A DNA stretch of 64,000 nt, taken from assembly GCA_000149265.1 (NCBI GenBank), contig CH003163.1, forward strand, positions 670,840-734,839. The letters run 5' to 3'. Origin of the DNA: Ciona savignyi (lineage: Eukaryota; Chordata; Ascidiacea; Phlebobranchia; Cionidae). Of this stretch, positions 25,682-37,421 are shown one piece after another (the first letter of the stretch is position 1; each line of letters opens with the position of its first letter). The translations under genes and the position numbers were made by a program. The notes under the pieces were generated by a model. It was given only the letters and a program-made list of their open reading frames with translations. It was not told the DNA's origin and ran no database searches.

Positions 25682-28265
25682 ATGAGGCATTGGTCTTTTA
25701 GGGGAAGATTGGCTCTGACTGTATGCTGCTTTATTACGTCATGGTTGTATTTTACACACACGTCATCGATAGAAATGTACAAGACAAAAAAGGAGCTAAA
25801 CCAGCAGTCTAAAACTGCAAGGGAAAATCAAGAGAACTCTCCGTTCACTCGAAAAGTGGTTATTTTGTTCACGTCAAAACGATCTGGATCGTCGTTCCTT
25901 GGCGAAATGTTCAACCAAAACCCAAACGCGTTTTATTTATTCGAGCCATTATTCCCGTTCACCAGAACATGCACTGTACTCCGTTCGGAAAGGGTAGATG
26001 CTTTGCGTCAATTTACGCAATGCAAGTTTGACAATATCACTCAAGTTTATGAGAATGCGTTCAAAGTGACGAATTACACTGATGAATACGCACAGTGTCT
26101 GAATAACACCATTTGTTTTGAGGAAAGACACTCGCCGCTTTTGAAAAAGCACAAGACAATTTGCCGAAATTTACACGCCGGTAAATGCAGTCTACCTATG
26201 CAACCCAAGCTTATTAGCGAATTGTGCCTTCAAAGCAAACTGGTCGTGTACAAAATACTGCGCGTTTGCGATTTGGAGACTTTGTCTAGTTTATTCGAAT
26301 CAAGTCGAAAGAAAAATGACATTGATATGAAACTTATACATCTTGTTAGGGATCCAAGAGCAATTTTGTCGTCCAGAATAAACGTAAGTAACCCGTGAAT
26401 TACTCGCTTGTATATTCACTAATTGCATATTCTGATAGTATATACTAAGGATTATTGCTATTACAATGTGTTAAATACGATGACTACAATGCTACAGTTT
26501 TGTTTTTTTTACCGAGCCAAGTTTCGAACCCATGATGGGCTCGTCACTAGGACCGTTTTTATGTATAAGAGTCGGTATATGTATCGGTCGCGTTAACCAT
26601 TTGGCCACACGACCGTACAATGCTACAGTTTTTGTCCAAATTAAATCGCTGGTCCAGACAACGTCCGCCAAGTGGCCCAATTAAGAAAATCAACTTTCAA
26701 CTGCCAGACCCGTGTCAGTAATAATACTGCTGGGGAAAGCAATTATGCAACCCATACTTATCTTTAACACAAAAAATGGAAAACGCAGTAATAGCGTTAT
26801 AACATTAAAAATCTTTAGAGCCTCAGAATACCGAAGCTGTATAAATTAGATGCAAATATTAATACTGAGCTAACCGGCCGAATTTTTTATTTGCAAGTTA
26901 CCCAAAGATAAAACGAGGACAGGGAACCTGAAAGCTGAAGCACAGTTGCTGTGTAAAAGATTGCGAACAAATCTAAAGTTTGCCGACACATACTGGAGGG
27001 GTAAAACTATATTTTACATCTATTTCTGGTCCGGTAATGTGACGTAATATAACAGAATATTCACATTCTAAACAATGTAAGGATACAATAGTCTTGTTTA
27101 TCCCATGGTCGTTTCGTTACTTCTTTGGTCTTAAATATTTATATAAACGTTAATTTTCCTCATTTCCTAACATTTCATTGAAAGCATTATCCACCCCAAT
27201 GTAAACAGTTGATTATTATTAAACTTTCCAGCTCCCAACATAAAATACAAGCGAATAAGACATGAAGACATCACGTCGAGGCCGGAGCAATCGCTTATGG
27301 AAATCTACGGTTTTGTGGGCGAATCAGTTCCCGAAGATGTGAAGAAATGGCTGAAAGGAACGACACAGCCCGAAAACGTCCAGGTAAAATAAGAATTTCT
27401 AAGCCCGTATCCACAAATACATTTGTACGCCAGCGGACAGTTTTTTTGTTTTGTTCTTACAACCCTGGCGCGTTTTGGGTCACCGCTATGAAACAAATAC
27501 ATGTCAATTGTCACTCAATAGTGTTTGGACCCATCCTATAAGTATAAAGAATTAAAGTTGTTTGTACATAGTCGAATCATAAACTTTACATCCTTTGTTC
27601 AGGATACGACGTTTATGTTTTATATCTGTGAAATAGAAAACGTGGAAAAGTTGTCACACGGCCAATCGCCAAATTACCTTGCGAATAAGTAACTGAGCGT
27701 TATGACAGAGGTAATATTTGGATATACCTTACGCTGTCAGGTTAACGGGCTTATTGCAGTGTGTTTTATGTGCTTTAGACGATCCTTCAGTTTTAATAAA
27801 ACCCATACATCCACAAAGTTCCGGCGTTGTCCGCTAAGACTCTTTTTAAGGACACGACTGTGTAGCAAGCGGCTGGTGTCGATCCAACAACCTTTCGGCT
27901 ACATTGCATATCGCAGACGCTCACATGCGACGAATGTAATATATAAATGTAGATTAAAATACATTTACTTCTACCGACTGTAAAGTACAACTTAATGATA
28001 AAGTACCGGTGTAAAGTACACCACGCCAATCAAAATCAGTTTATCGCACGCCAAGTAACCAAATGTGTTATGCATACAGGGCATTCGTTCGAATTTCTCA
28101 ACAACCAGGAAGGCAAGCAATGTTCTCAACACATGGCGACGAAATTTGTCCTATATTGATGTACAACAAATACAAAATGAATGTGAAGACGTGTTGCAGT
28201 ATTTAGGCTATACAATTGCACGAGACGAAAATCACCAGAAAAACGAAACTCTAGTACTGTGGTAG
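25682..28265 (+). CDS. Golgi carbohydrate (Gal/GlcNAc/GalNAc) 6-O-sulfotransferase
   Basis: Transfers sulfate from PAPS to sugars of glycoproteins or proteoglycans in the Golgi lumen. Four exons, 25682-26383, 26898-27000, 27232-27383 and 28080-28265, give 380 residues plus TAG with matching phases. Residues about 9-26 form a single N-terminal membrane anchor (type II topology). The 5'-PAPS loop TSKRSGSSF is at 64-72 and the 3'-phosphate motif VRDPRAILSSR at about 222-232. IKYKRIRHEDITSRP and the final NVLNTWR correspond to conserved C-terminal blocks of the CHST1/3/4/5/6/7 family. The start Met is chosen because it directly precedes the membrane anchor. The exact substrate cannot be told from sequence. 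Exon 1 alone holds both PAPS motifs. Confidence 0.87.
26502..26616 (-). repeat. tRNA-Ser-like retroposon with 16-bp target duplication
   Basis: In reverse orientation the 115-bp segment reads as a tRNA-like 5' half (GTGTGGCCAAATGGTTAACG, A-box-like) and a B box GGTTCGAAAC, ending in a short A tail. Perfect 16-bp direct repeats ACAATGCTACAGTTTT flank it (26486-26501 and 26617-26632), the mark of LINE-mediated retroposition. The long spacer between the arms recalls a class II tRNA such as tRNA-Ser. It lies in intron 1 of the sulfotransferase gene. A degenerate relative is at about 28573-28667. Confidence 0.82.
27607..27915 (-). repeat. tRNA-derived SINE, degenerate copy
   Basis: Antisense copy in the last sulfotransferase intron, recognisable from CACACGGCCAATCG, TTGCAGTGTGTT and CAACAACCTTTCGGCT. 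Heavily mutated. Confidence 0.6.
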
Positions 28266-29053
28266 AATTATAATTACATTTTACAAATTACTATTTTAGT
28301 ACGTTTTGTGTCCTTACTTTTTTATTTAATTGTGTTATGCACCTTAAAACAGTCTTTTCAAAAAATACGTCGTGGTACCAAAGATAGTGTCGGAGTATTG
28401 ATTTTTTAGTGAGATAGTTTGTCCGTTCAGTAAGCTTATTTGGCAAAAGCACCAGTGGTGTATGGGCAGCAGATATGGCGTGGTGTCGGAACCAAACGAT
28501 ATCTAATCGAAACTTTCAAAACACATTGGAATTGCCTAATAGCTTTGTCACCGCCTATTGCCCTATACGAATGCTATTTACCAAGTTTCGAGATCTTGGT
28601 GGGCTCGTCCCTCAGACCGTTATGTAAAGAAAGCGGTATATACGTTAACCATTCGGCCATTGGAGAAGTCGGGGAGTCAAAACAATATGCTAAATACTCA
28701 AACAATTTAGAAAAAATAATAAATTACTGTTTTTAAGCGCTCTTGCTTTTCGAAAGTCAATACACCTAAAAGCTCCGTGAATAGGCCGAATTCGGATAAA
28801 ATAATTAAAGTAACGTACTTAAATTTTAGATCTAAAAGTTTCTACGGTTTTTGGGGAATAAAATTTATAACATTTCTAATTTTACACATAGACATCTGAT
28901 ATAACCAACTATCACATACGAAAATCTGCCCTACTATTTTATAACAACACTTTGGGGACCTAGTGTGTCATTGAACAGTTTGACCGGAGTGTCACAAATT
29001 TTAAATTCTAAATACGTTTCTTACCTTACATTAGTATAATTTAAAATACTAAA
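28266..29053. other. Intergenic region, sulfotransferase to ATP5F1D
   Basis: Contains the diverged tRNA-Ser-like repeat at 28573-28667 (reverse strand) and an unsupported small ORF at 28440. No promoter motif stands out before the ATP5F1D start. Confidence 0.5.
28573..28667 (-). repeat. tRNA-Ser-like retroposon, diverged copy
   Basis: Shares AAGTTTCGA, GGTGGGCTCGTC and CGTTAACCATTCGGCC with the copy at 26502-26616. No clear target duplication. Confidence 0.55.
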
Positions 29054-31237
29054 ATGTCGTCGGTGGTTTTTCGACTTTGTTCTCGTTCATCTAGAGTCTT
29101 TGGCCGAGCAGCCGTTTTCAAGCAAGCGCAACGTAACTATGCCGAGGCGGCGGCAGCGGTTGCACAGCCAGGACAGATGGCATTCACATTTGCATGCCCA
29201 TCCGAGGTTTGTTTCAGTTCATAAATATAACTTAAATATATTTTATGAATAGTAGTTATTATACTACTAGAACGTATGGTCATTTGGTTAGTTCCTGGTC
29301 TAATTTTATTCAGAACTCTTGGTGTCAAAGGTAAGACGTGTTGTGGGTAGTATGGAAATTAGAATTATTCGGTTTCTTGGGGTTTCTCTAAAATATATGA
29401 TAAGGCATGTATGAAAACTGGTAGCAACATGCTATTATATTAAAAAAACACAAAATTTATTACTTTCATTAGTACGAGCTTTACACAAGTTTGAACTGAC
29501 AAAGCAAAACAGAGAAATTGAAATTATACGATGTTTCTGTTTAAAACGTAAGGCCGGGTCAACACACACTCACAAGCCGGCGCACCGTTGGTTTGTTTCT
29601 TATATAAGCTGGCTGCCGAACGTACGCTCAGTATAAAAAACAACCACCTGTCCGCCAGCTCGCAGGCGTTTGTGAAATTACCCAAGTGTTCAAAATGGAG
29701 GAAAAAAAACTTGAGTGTGCAGCTGCCGTACTTTCTATACTTGCTAATGACTGATGTGGTATAATATAGCAACATTCATTTCTAATCAAATTTAATACTT
29801 TCTACAGTACGTTGATTTCTCCCCATAATTATATTTTGTATATTTCCTGTATACGGGAACCTCTTCCACAAACGCTTAATTATAAGAGTAGTCCGTGTCT
29901 GATTTCAATAGCAAAATCTTTGTTTGAATGTATATAGAGTGCACTACTTTTTAAGGTAACCGAACAAATATATTTTTTATATTAAGTTTGCCTTCCCTCC
30001 AGGTATTCTACGATTCCAGCACGGCAGTGAAACAAGTGGACGTATCAACATCGACCGGATCGATCGGTATCCTTGCCAACCATGTACCAACGCTAGGTGT
30101 CTTGCAACCAGGAGTAATCTCTGTATACGAGGCTGAAGGACCAGTCAAAAAATTCTTTGGTTTGTAAATTTTCTGTATGCCAGCATTGATAATTGGATAT
30201 ATAGATGGGTAAATATTTAAATAAGAATATTCTGCTTTTAAAGGTCTTGTGGGAAAGATGAAATCTACCTTGAAAGAAAGATTAATTTTATGTGATTATG
30301 ATTATTATTAGTTACCTCGTCATGCTGTTTGGTTTCCAAAGTCAATTACACTGCTGCATAAAATTGAGATGTAACATTTAATTGACAATTAGACCGTCTC
30401 ATGCATATTTTTTATAAGTTTACAGGTATAACATTTATAAGTTGTTTTTGATAGAAGTTTTGTATTTACCAAATGTATATTCAAACTTAATATCACTAAA
30501 AAAGTCTACAATTTAAATTTTTATGCATTTATATCCAGTGAGTAGTGGATCATACTGCGTAAATGAGGATGCTTCTGTGCAAATTAATGCTGAGGAGGCC
30601 GTTCCCGTGGAGCAGCTTGATAAAGAGGTATGGGTTGTTTTGCTTTATTTAGGTTTGGCCGTATTTAGTGCTGTGCACCAGTTAACGATGACTCATTAAA
30701 TGATTTCTTGGCGGTGAACCATTAATAAAATAAAAAAATATATCAACTGATTCATGTGTAAACCCGAACTTTTAATGTATAACGTGAAGTCCTCCACCGT
30801 TGTAGATATATTTTAAGAAATAAATGGAACACCAGTTCGAACTGACAATGCAAATTTAGGTATATTTTCACAGCTTTTATGTGAACACAACATTGATTAA
30901 TTGATTGATTGTAATTTTTGTATAAGCTAAATTACTAATACCTGATGGTCAAAAATAGTGGTACGATATACTATTATTAAAACAAATTTATTTTGTTAAC
31001 TAAAACTGCAAAACTTTTTTACCTAGTGTCCTTTGCGAATTTAACGACCTTCCTTTTAGCATTCTTAACAGTAACCTTTATTTTAAAAAAATCCATACAA
31101 AACCACTGCAATTTTAGCTTGCAAGAGCAAATTTGAGCAAGGCTCAATCAGAATTCTCAAGCGCTGCAACGGAAGTCGCGAAAGTCGAGGCTCAAATCGC
31201 TATTGAATGCAACGAGGCGATCATCAACGCCGTGTGA
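29054..31237 (+). CDS. ATP5F1D: Mitochondrial ATP synthase subunit delta
   Basis: Delta (bacterial epsilon) subunit of the F1 central stalk, which couples c-ring rotation to the catalytic head in the mitochondrial matrix. Four exons, 29054-29206, 30003-30159, 30539-30627 and 31118-31237, give 172 residues plus TGA, close to the usual size (168 in human). The first ~28 residues are Arg/Ser/Ala-rich and acid-free, typical of a matrix targeting peptide. The beta-sandwich follows (MAFTFACPSEVFYDS, GSIGILANHVPTLGVLQPG, FFVSSGSYCVNED), then the C-terminal helical hairpin (ELARANLSKAQSEF). The Met at 29054 is the first in frame and gives the correct presequence. AATAAA lies at 31355. Confidence 0.96.
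29550..29650. repeat. Interspersed repeat sharing GG(C)CGGGTCAACAC with 49938
   Basis: GGCCGGGTCAACACACACTC...GCCGGCGCAC, followed by TTTGTTTCTTATA. The same order (GGCCGGGTCAACACTCACGC...CCCGGCGCAC, then TTTGTTTATAA) occurs at 49938-50010. Two similar copies suggest a dispersed element of unknown class. Confidence 0.5.
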
Positions 31238-31354
31238 AAAAGTTCTTTCTCCAACTTTTCGATTTCAACATCTCGCATTTTGGTTCAAATTTTATTTATA
31301 AACAGTTCAACGTGCTAAAACAAGTAATTTTTTGTAGCGGTTTATTGTATGAAA

Positions 31355-31360
31355 AATAAA
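31355..31360 (+). promoter_or_regulatory. ATP5F1D polyadenylation signal (AATAAA)
   Basis: AATAAA 118 bp after the ATP5F1D stop codon. Confidence 0.75.
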
Positions 31361-31537
31361 GTTTCAAAAAATTCGTTAAAAGTTTCCATCATTGGATTAC
31401 CGGACACATCGGAGGTCTCATAGCTAAGTTGGTTTCTTGATCATAGTACTTTGCCGAAAGGAAAGTAGTTTAGCTCCCTCCGTAACGCTACAGTATTCAC
31501 GAGGTAATCAAAAAAAGTTGTAATTGGTTATTATTAA

Positions 31538-31818
31538 CCAAGGGGGTTGGTTGGTCAAAACACGGGAAATCGTCAAATCACCTCGCACCCACCGTCTAGT
31601 TACCGGAGTTCTTGCAGTGTTGTGTATAATAAATACTCTTACAGTGTTGTGTATAATACAAACAAACAGTCCTTCAATCTCGTAGTACCCATTAATCCGC
31701 TGGGTTTAGGCAATGTCCGTTAAATGCCTTGCCCAGGAAAACAACCGAATAGCTAATAAACAATTTCAAACCCGAAACCTTTTGGTTGAAAGGCGGCGCT
31801 CTAAACCACCAGACTAAC
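31538..31818 (-). repeat. tRNA-derived SINE
   Basis: Antisense copy with the CAGTGTTGTGTATAATA block duplicated internally. The head ends ACCACCAGACTAAC. Confidence 0.8.
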
Positions 31819-31869
31819 ACTTTAAGTTCGAGAGAACTAGACAAACAAGAATAAAATAATGAAATTATA

Positions 31870-31875
31870 TTTATT
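31870..31875 (-). promoter_or_regulatory. Polyadenylation signal of the TGF-beta ligand gene
   Basis: AATAAA on the minus strand (TTTATT as printed), 70 bp after the stop codon at 31945-31947. Confidence 0.7.
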
Positions 31876-31944
31876 ATTGCAACCTTGGCAACTCTTAGTG
31901 TTTGGAACAAATACAATACTGTTAACGATAACATGTTTCGGGCA

Positions 31945-34900
31945 TTAACGGCATCCGCACTCCAGTGCCACAAGCTCTTCCAATTCATCAGTGCGAAGCT
32001 CTCCATTACTTCTCGTAATGTAATCCATGGTCCTGTAGCGTATAGGTACACAGCACACTGCGTCACTGCTGTACTGTAAGGTAAATATTAATTATTGGGT
32101 GGTTGCCAAAACCGTAACAACACAGTTCCAATTGGGCAAGTAACTTACCAACTTGAACCGCAACGCAATGCAAAGCCAAGAATATCCAGTAACTTCTACT
32201 TACCGAATTAAGCACAATTGCGTGATTAGTTTTGCTGACGTGGTGCGGTATGGGGGATTTACACCTTCCCTCGCACTTCGAAATGTTCCAAAATCTTTTA
32301 CCGTTTTGCGGCCAGGTAACGTTTAGGTTCTGAAATTTTTTTGCTTGATTTAATTTTTTTGCCCGTGAAAGGCAACGAGAATATTGCTTGCCTAACAATA
32401 AAACAAGCATGCCTACCAAAAAATATCTGTCAAGTATCCTTTTTAACGCCATATATTAACACCAAGAATATTTCCTTTCAAGGAAACCGTTAGAATAAGC
32501 GTGTTTATAGTTTTAAATGCTTTGTTCAATAATATAACCGTTTAAAATAGTGGTTTGGACGAGGATCGAACCTTAACTTGTATATTTTGACCGCCTCGTT
32601 TATACCACCACACTAAGTAGCCAAGCACGATCTTGCAAGAGAGAACGAAAAAACTAATACCAACATTTTGTGTGATTTTAAAACACAAATTACAGTTAAA
32701 TTGGTAATTTTGCGGTGTTAAATCCTACCGTCGTTATATGCCTTGGGACGATAAATGGGACGAGTTGACAAGCTGGCTGAACCTTTCTTCGACGGGTTCT
32801 ATTGCGATATATAGTGGAGTGACGGTGCGGTCGGTTCGGCCTACCGGGTCGTATTGGGACTGAACGGCGCTGGCGTGCTGGTAAAAACATTATAATAATA
32901 GCTCTGTCGGCATCTCTCTAATTGTTACAAAGTGTGAAGATCTTATCAGTGCATTACCCTTTGTATATATACACATATTACAGAAGCTAATTCGGTTGAT
33001 TACGGCAATCTTGACCGTCAACCAAATTGTTGTTAGACAAAAACCATGGGCTGTGGCAATACACCTAGTGGATTATTGGTTGTACTAAAACGGTAGAAAT
33101 GTCTCATTCATAAACAATACATTACAATAGTTCCGGTAGTGGTATGACGTAATCGAAATAAAACGGTGGTTTGTAATGCTAATACAAATTTTTTTGCTGA
33201 CCTTGAGCTGGCGTAGAAAAAGTAGTATTGGCCCGGGCTGCCTCTCGCAAACGAGCAGTGGCTTGCATTCGGTAGTTCCCCGGCTCAGTGAACCGACGTC
33301 GAAAATGCAGAACCAATCCAGCTACATTGTGGACCACATCGACCGGTACAAGGGTTTCTAAATATAGGATGGAATGAAAACCTTCATTATTTCGAGGTGT
33401 AAATGTGCAAAATTATATTGAACTTGATAGAAGCAATGCATGCCGAAAAAAAAAACGGTTGTTATAACAAGGTCTCTAATTTACCTGTTCTTAAGTGTAC
33501 CATTTATCGTTTGTAGACAGCAGACCTAATCATACTAAAATCCATGTAATCGGGGTAGCAAATATTAAAAGCATTGTAAAGGATAGAACCGCACAGAAAG
33601 TGTGGCCTACTTATTAATCGCACTTACCAGTGCCTAAATAACGGGTTCTTGGGACCACTTGCGAGAAAATTAGTAACCTGGATGCGTTGTGTGCGAGCCA
33701 GTTGGATAAGTGACGGGTGTCCAAATCAAGCATAATGAACTTGCGGTCCACGTGTGGACAAGAAGACTAAAATAATCCAACATTAAGTGATAAATTTCAT
33801 GATGGTCAGACAATTCATGATGTTCAGACAAAAAAAACATGTCTACACACTTGTATTTTATTAGTAATTTAACCTATTTATTAGAAACAGATCGGTTGAA
33901 ATCTAGGAAAAGTAGCCACTGGAAATTAAATCATAGGAAAAGCGGTCTTGTGTCTAGGCCTACAAAAGTTATAGAAATAGTCCATACTGTGTTATTTCTG
34001 TTACATTTGAAAATTGTATTTACCTGATACCCTGCGTTCAGGATACGTGCTCTTTCCCCAGCTTCACGCATAGTTACCAATGTTTTATATTTTCCCAATC
34101 GTTCACCGGTTTCAGCAGCTTTTCTTCGAACAAGCACCAGTTCTGCAGCCACCAAATCGTTTGGGGGAAACCTGTAAACACGCAGACTAAGTTTAATAAA
34201 CAACGCAAACCTAATTGTAACAGTTGTTTCTGTCGAGTTTTATTTAAGGTAAAGCGAAATTGCTATGCCACCTCTTCAACGGTTTATAGAGGACAGGACC
34301 TGTCAATTGATAGCCAGGCTATTCTTAGTCAATGGCAGGACTTGTTTAGTATAACATAGTGTTCAACATAAAATATTTTTATGTTATTCATTATTAACAA
34401 CAAATCATTTACTTCTAACGAAGTCCAGTCACATTTTTTTGATGGAAAATACATACTTAGTAAATTCTGTAGGAATCCAAAGCGACTTACACTGCCTTTA
34501 TCACAGGTTAGCACACTAACCTAGTCGATGGAGGCCAAACTAAGGTATTTCCATTCATAACGTCCCAAGTTCGATTTGCGACTCTTAGAGCAACAGTTGC
34601 TGTAGACAGGCGAGTTCCAAAAAACTTGGTCCAGTAATGGTAAAGTCGTTTTGAATGCTGATGGCACGAAGCGGCCCGATTAAGTAGCATTTCCCCCAAA
34701 GTGCCTTCCTGGTTTCGCCAGTTGGACAATGCTGCAGAACAACGGACTGTTATGGAACTGTTGGATATAGTGTCGTGTATATTATCAGACTGCGAGGTCT
34801 ATAGAAGAGGTTATGGTTTTAAGCAGGTACCCGTTTAGAGATTCACAATTGACACTTAGCTTTGTGGTTGGACACTTAGGTATGGCACTTATCAGATGAT

Positions 34901-35984
34901 GCTTACATAAATAAATAAAAAAAACCTAAACCGAAATGATACCAAACATAAAAAAACGGTGCAATAGCTCCCGATATCCGACATTCGTCGCGATTAGTCC
35001 TAAGTTTATCTTAGTTGATGCGAGGATAATGAATAACAAATCATTTTGTTGGGCATCCACTGGGTCTAGAGCAAAAAAACGTGTTAAGTTACCACAAAGA
35101 AAGGGCTAAACAAAAATAAATCGGCATAACAACTATTTTTGTTTACCCAAGGTGACACCTGAAACGAATAATAAAATTGTTTACCCAAGGTGAGAGCTGA
35201 AACGTGTATTTTTCATTAATGTATTATGTACAGATAGCCATTGTACAAATTATATACCCAACCTGAAATGTAGCTGAAAAGGCTCGTTTCTTGTTGCACA
35301 GAATCACGCGCACCAACGCGATCTAGTAATCAAATAAAGAAAGCGGCGTAATTAGCTTTAATAATCTCATGAGCGTGCAAGATCACCTAAGTTCCGACCG
35401 GTTGGTCTGGTGGTTTCATGCGACGCCTTTCAACCATAAGGTTGCACATTCGAAACTAGTCGCTTTAGCTATTTGATTGTGTCCTTGGGCAAGGCACAGA
35501 CTTTGCCTAAACCTAGCGGATTAATGGGTTCTACCAAATTTAAAAAAACGTTTGTATCATACACAACACACTCCGACGGTGAGCGCGAGGTGATCTGACG
35601 ATTGCCAATGTGTTAACCTCCTTGGTTTTTCCCAATCACGGCGATAAACATGAATATCCTATTCTATCCTTAGTTCCATAGACACTTACCTGCTCTTGCT
35701 TGTACTGCCTCTAAGTCACTCAAGTATCGAATGCATCGACGAGATTTCAATCTATTACCGTCTCCCCGGTGAATCGTCAAACTAGACATAAAAAACGGCC
35801 ATGCATTTAATAAAACTGCATTAAATAGGATAAAACTGCTGCATTACACTTGCCTAGTTTGTGTATTTAGGCACTTGATTAACAGAAGCTCTTCCTTTGC
35901 AGATAAACTTTGGCATATAACCTGTGCTGTGACACACAGCGTAAGGATTAATGCAATGTGAACAGAATTCCCTACCGCGACCAT
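31945..35984 (-). CDS. TGF-beta superfamily ligand precursor
   Basis: Secreted dimeric growth factor of the TGF-beta/BMP class, signalling through serine/threonine kinase receptors. Ten minus-strand exons, 5' to 3': 35854-35984, 35690-35781, 35263-35322, 34521-34731, 34024-34171, 33628-33766, 33202-33357, 32729-32877, 32204-32329, 31945-32073. All phases agree and give 446 residues plus TAA. The Met is followed by a hydrophobic signal peptide (IALILTLCVTA). The prodomain carries the usual motifs, for example VAAELVLVRR and later FIMLDL...WLAHNASRLLIF. Basic processing sites RQRR (314-317) and RTRR (339-342) precede the cystine-knot domain. That domain has all seven canonical cysteines: Cys349, CEGRC (381-385), the CC pair (411-412) and a terminal CGCR (443-446), plus the TNHAIV signature (396-401). 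Intron 1 uses a GC donor. The sequence is too divergent to name the subfamily. Confidence 0.9.
32573..32630 (-). repeat. tRNA-like module in a TGF-beta gene intron
   Basis: In reverse orientation TTAGTGTGGTGG resembles an A box and GGTTCGATCC is a perfect B box, about 45 nt apart. The arms do not fold into a convincing tRNA, so this is more likely a SINE head or tRNA pseudogene. Confidence 0.35.
35393..35671 (+). repeat. tRNA-derived SINE, near full length
   Basis: Sense copy: the head CCGGTTGGTCTGGTGG, then TTGTGTCCTTGGGCAAGGCA, GATAAACATGAATATCC and a TATCCT tail. It lies in intron 2 of the TGF-beta gene (antisense to it) and is the best copy for reading the sense structure. Confidence 0.88.
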
Positions 35985-36876
35985 CGCATAAGTTCATTTA
36001 CAGTCTTCCTTTTCCTACAGAACAAATTTTAGTTGGTTCATGGAATAATATGTGCTAAAACCTTACAATTACCGTCTCATCCCAACCACACAAACAATAA
36101 GTTATAAGATTAAAAACAACCCTTTGTTGGCTTAAAAGAAATTACTTTGGCAAATGAAGAACTTCGTCGCAGTACGGCAGGCAGAACAAATTATTACATT
36201 TTACTTTATCCGAATCGGAATCGCTTTGCTTTTGATTATTATTATTATTTCCTTGCTTTCTGTTTGCGGCGTGTGGATTGGATCGACCTTTGATTTATTA
36301 CGTAGTCAAACCAGCCGCTTGTCTGGTTGTTCCCTTTGGCAGGGCACGTAGAGAACTTGAAGTAAGCCCACTGAATTCACTGTTAAACAAAAGGTAAGTA
36401 TACAGACTCAAACAGGTACAACAAACAATATTTAACCTGACTGCGGGTACGAGGTAGTCACGATTGCCCTTGCGCCCTTCGTTGACCCAAAGAAAGGTTT
36501 AAACATGAGTATCTTATTATATCCGGAATTTCGACAAGGGAAACAATTATACGAACAAAAAATGACCATTTTTTTAATCTGTAAATTCTAACATTAAATT
36601 AAGTATCCGAACAAGCAAGAATAGGATGGCAATCCTAAAAGGAGAATGCCGAGGAATTTAAACACATTCTTAGAATACAGTAATCTAGTTTCTGAATCTA
36701 TTACAGTTTGGCTTACTCGATAGGGAAATTGTTTAGTTTATTTTTTTGTTTCTCTATTGCAAATATGCTTTAAATTGTGCGTCACAGTTGAGAAACAGAG
36801 AAAGGTCGTATAACGATGGTCGTTAAAGCAGGCCAGTTATGATGGCCCGCTAATCTGTAGCGTGTTCCTTCTAAAA
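35985..36876. other. 5' flank of the TGF-beta gene
   Basis: AT-rich intergenic sequence. A short + strand ORF (36154-36351) has no recognisable homology or splice context. No promoter element could be identified. Confidence 0.4.
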
Positions 36877-37154
36877 CAGGGATGTCCAACCTGCGACCCG
36901 CTAGTCATTTTTACTCCAATTAGTATTTTGAACTTTTAATGTTAGCCTAATTAAAATGTTCCAGTCAGCTTTTATAGGCGCAGAAATATTATGCTATAGT
37001 ATGGGATCAACAGGAATACACGATTATATATAACTATAATGGTTTTAATTGTTTCTTTGTATACCCATTTTTCTTTAAATTCAAAGTTCTGCGGCCCATT
37101 AAATTATTTCAAGTGACAATGCGGCCTACTACAATAAACGGTTGAGCATCCCTG
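36877..37154. mobile_element. hAT-like MITE with 8-bp target duplication
   Basis: A 278-bp element with terminal inverted repeats beginning CAGGGATG followed by CAACC after two differing bases. The flanking 8-bp repeats TTCTAAAA (36869-36876) and CTCTAGAA (37155-37162) match at six of eight positions around a central TA, as hAT target sites do. Internal GCGACCCGC/GCGGCC are typical of hAT MITE ends. Non-coding. Confidence 0.8.
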
Positions 37155-37421
37155 CTCTAGAATATGATGGTAGCCTTTGTTGCGTTGGCAAAACTCACGC
37201 AAATGCTTACAAACCAGTCATTGGTGTACAACCATGCAACAACATCTATTATGTGCAGGTACAAGGACAAAAGCGATTTTAACTTAATGCATAGTAAACT
37301 GCCATTTCTTCTCAATTTATATTACCATAAAAAGTAATTTTCTTTTTTTCCAATTTAAAATTTATACCTTTTTGGATTTCGTACAAAAACGTAATAAGCT
37401 TTTTATAGCCATACGTAAGTA

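Larger units (their letters stand above)
31238..31944. other. Convergent 3' region between ATP5F1D and the TGF-beta gene
   Basis: Holds both polyadenylation signals and one SINE copy (31538-31818). No coding sequence seen. Confidence 0.6.

Noticed and set aside
28440..28736. 98-residue ORF between genes
   Set aside because: It overlaps the diverged tRNA-Ser-like repeat and has no recognisable domain or splice context.
32696..32877. Alternative frame of TGF-beta exon 8 ending in IEPVEERFSQLV
   Set aside because: It looked protein-like, but only the other frame joins in phase on both sides and leads into the cystine knot.
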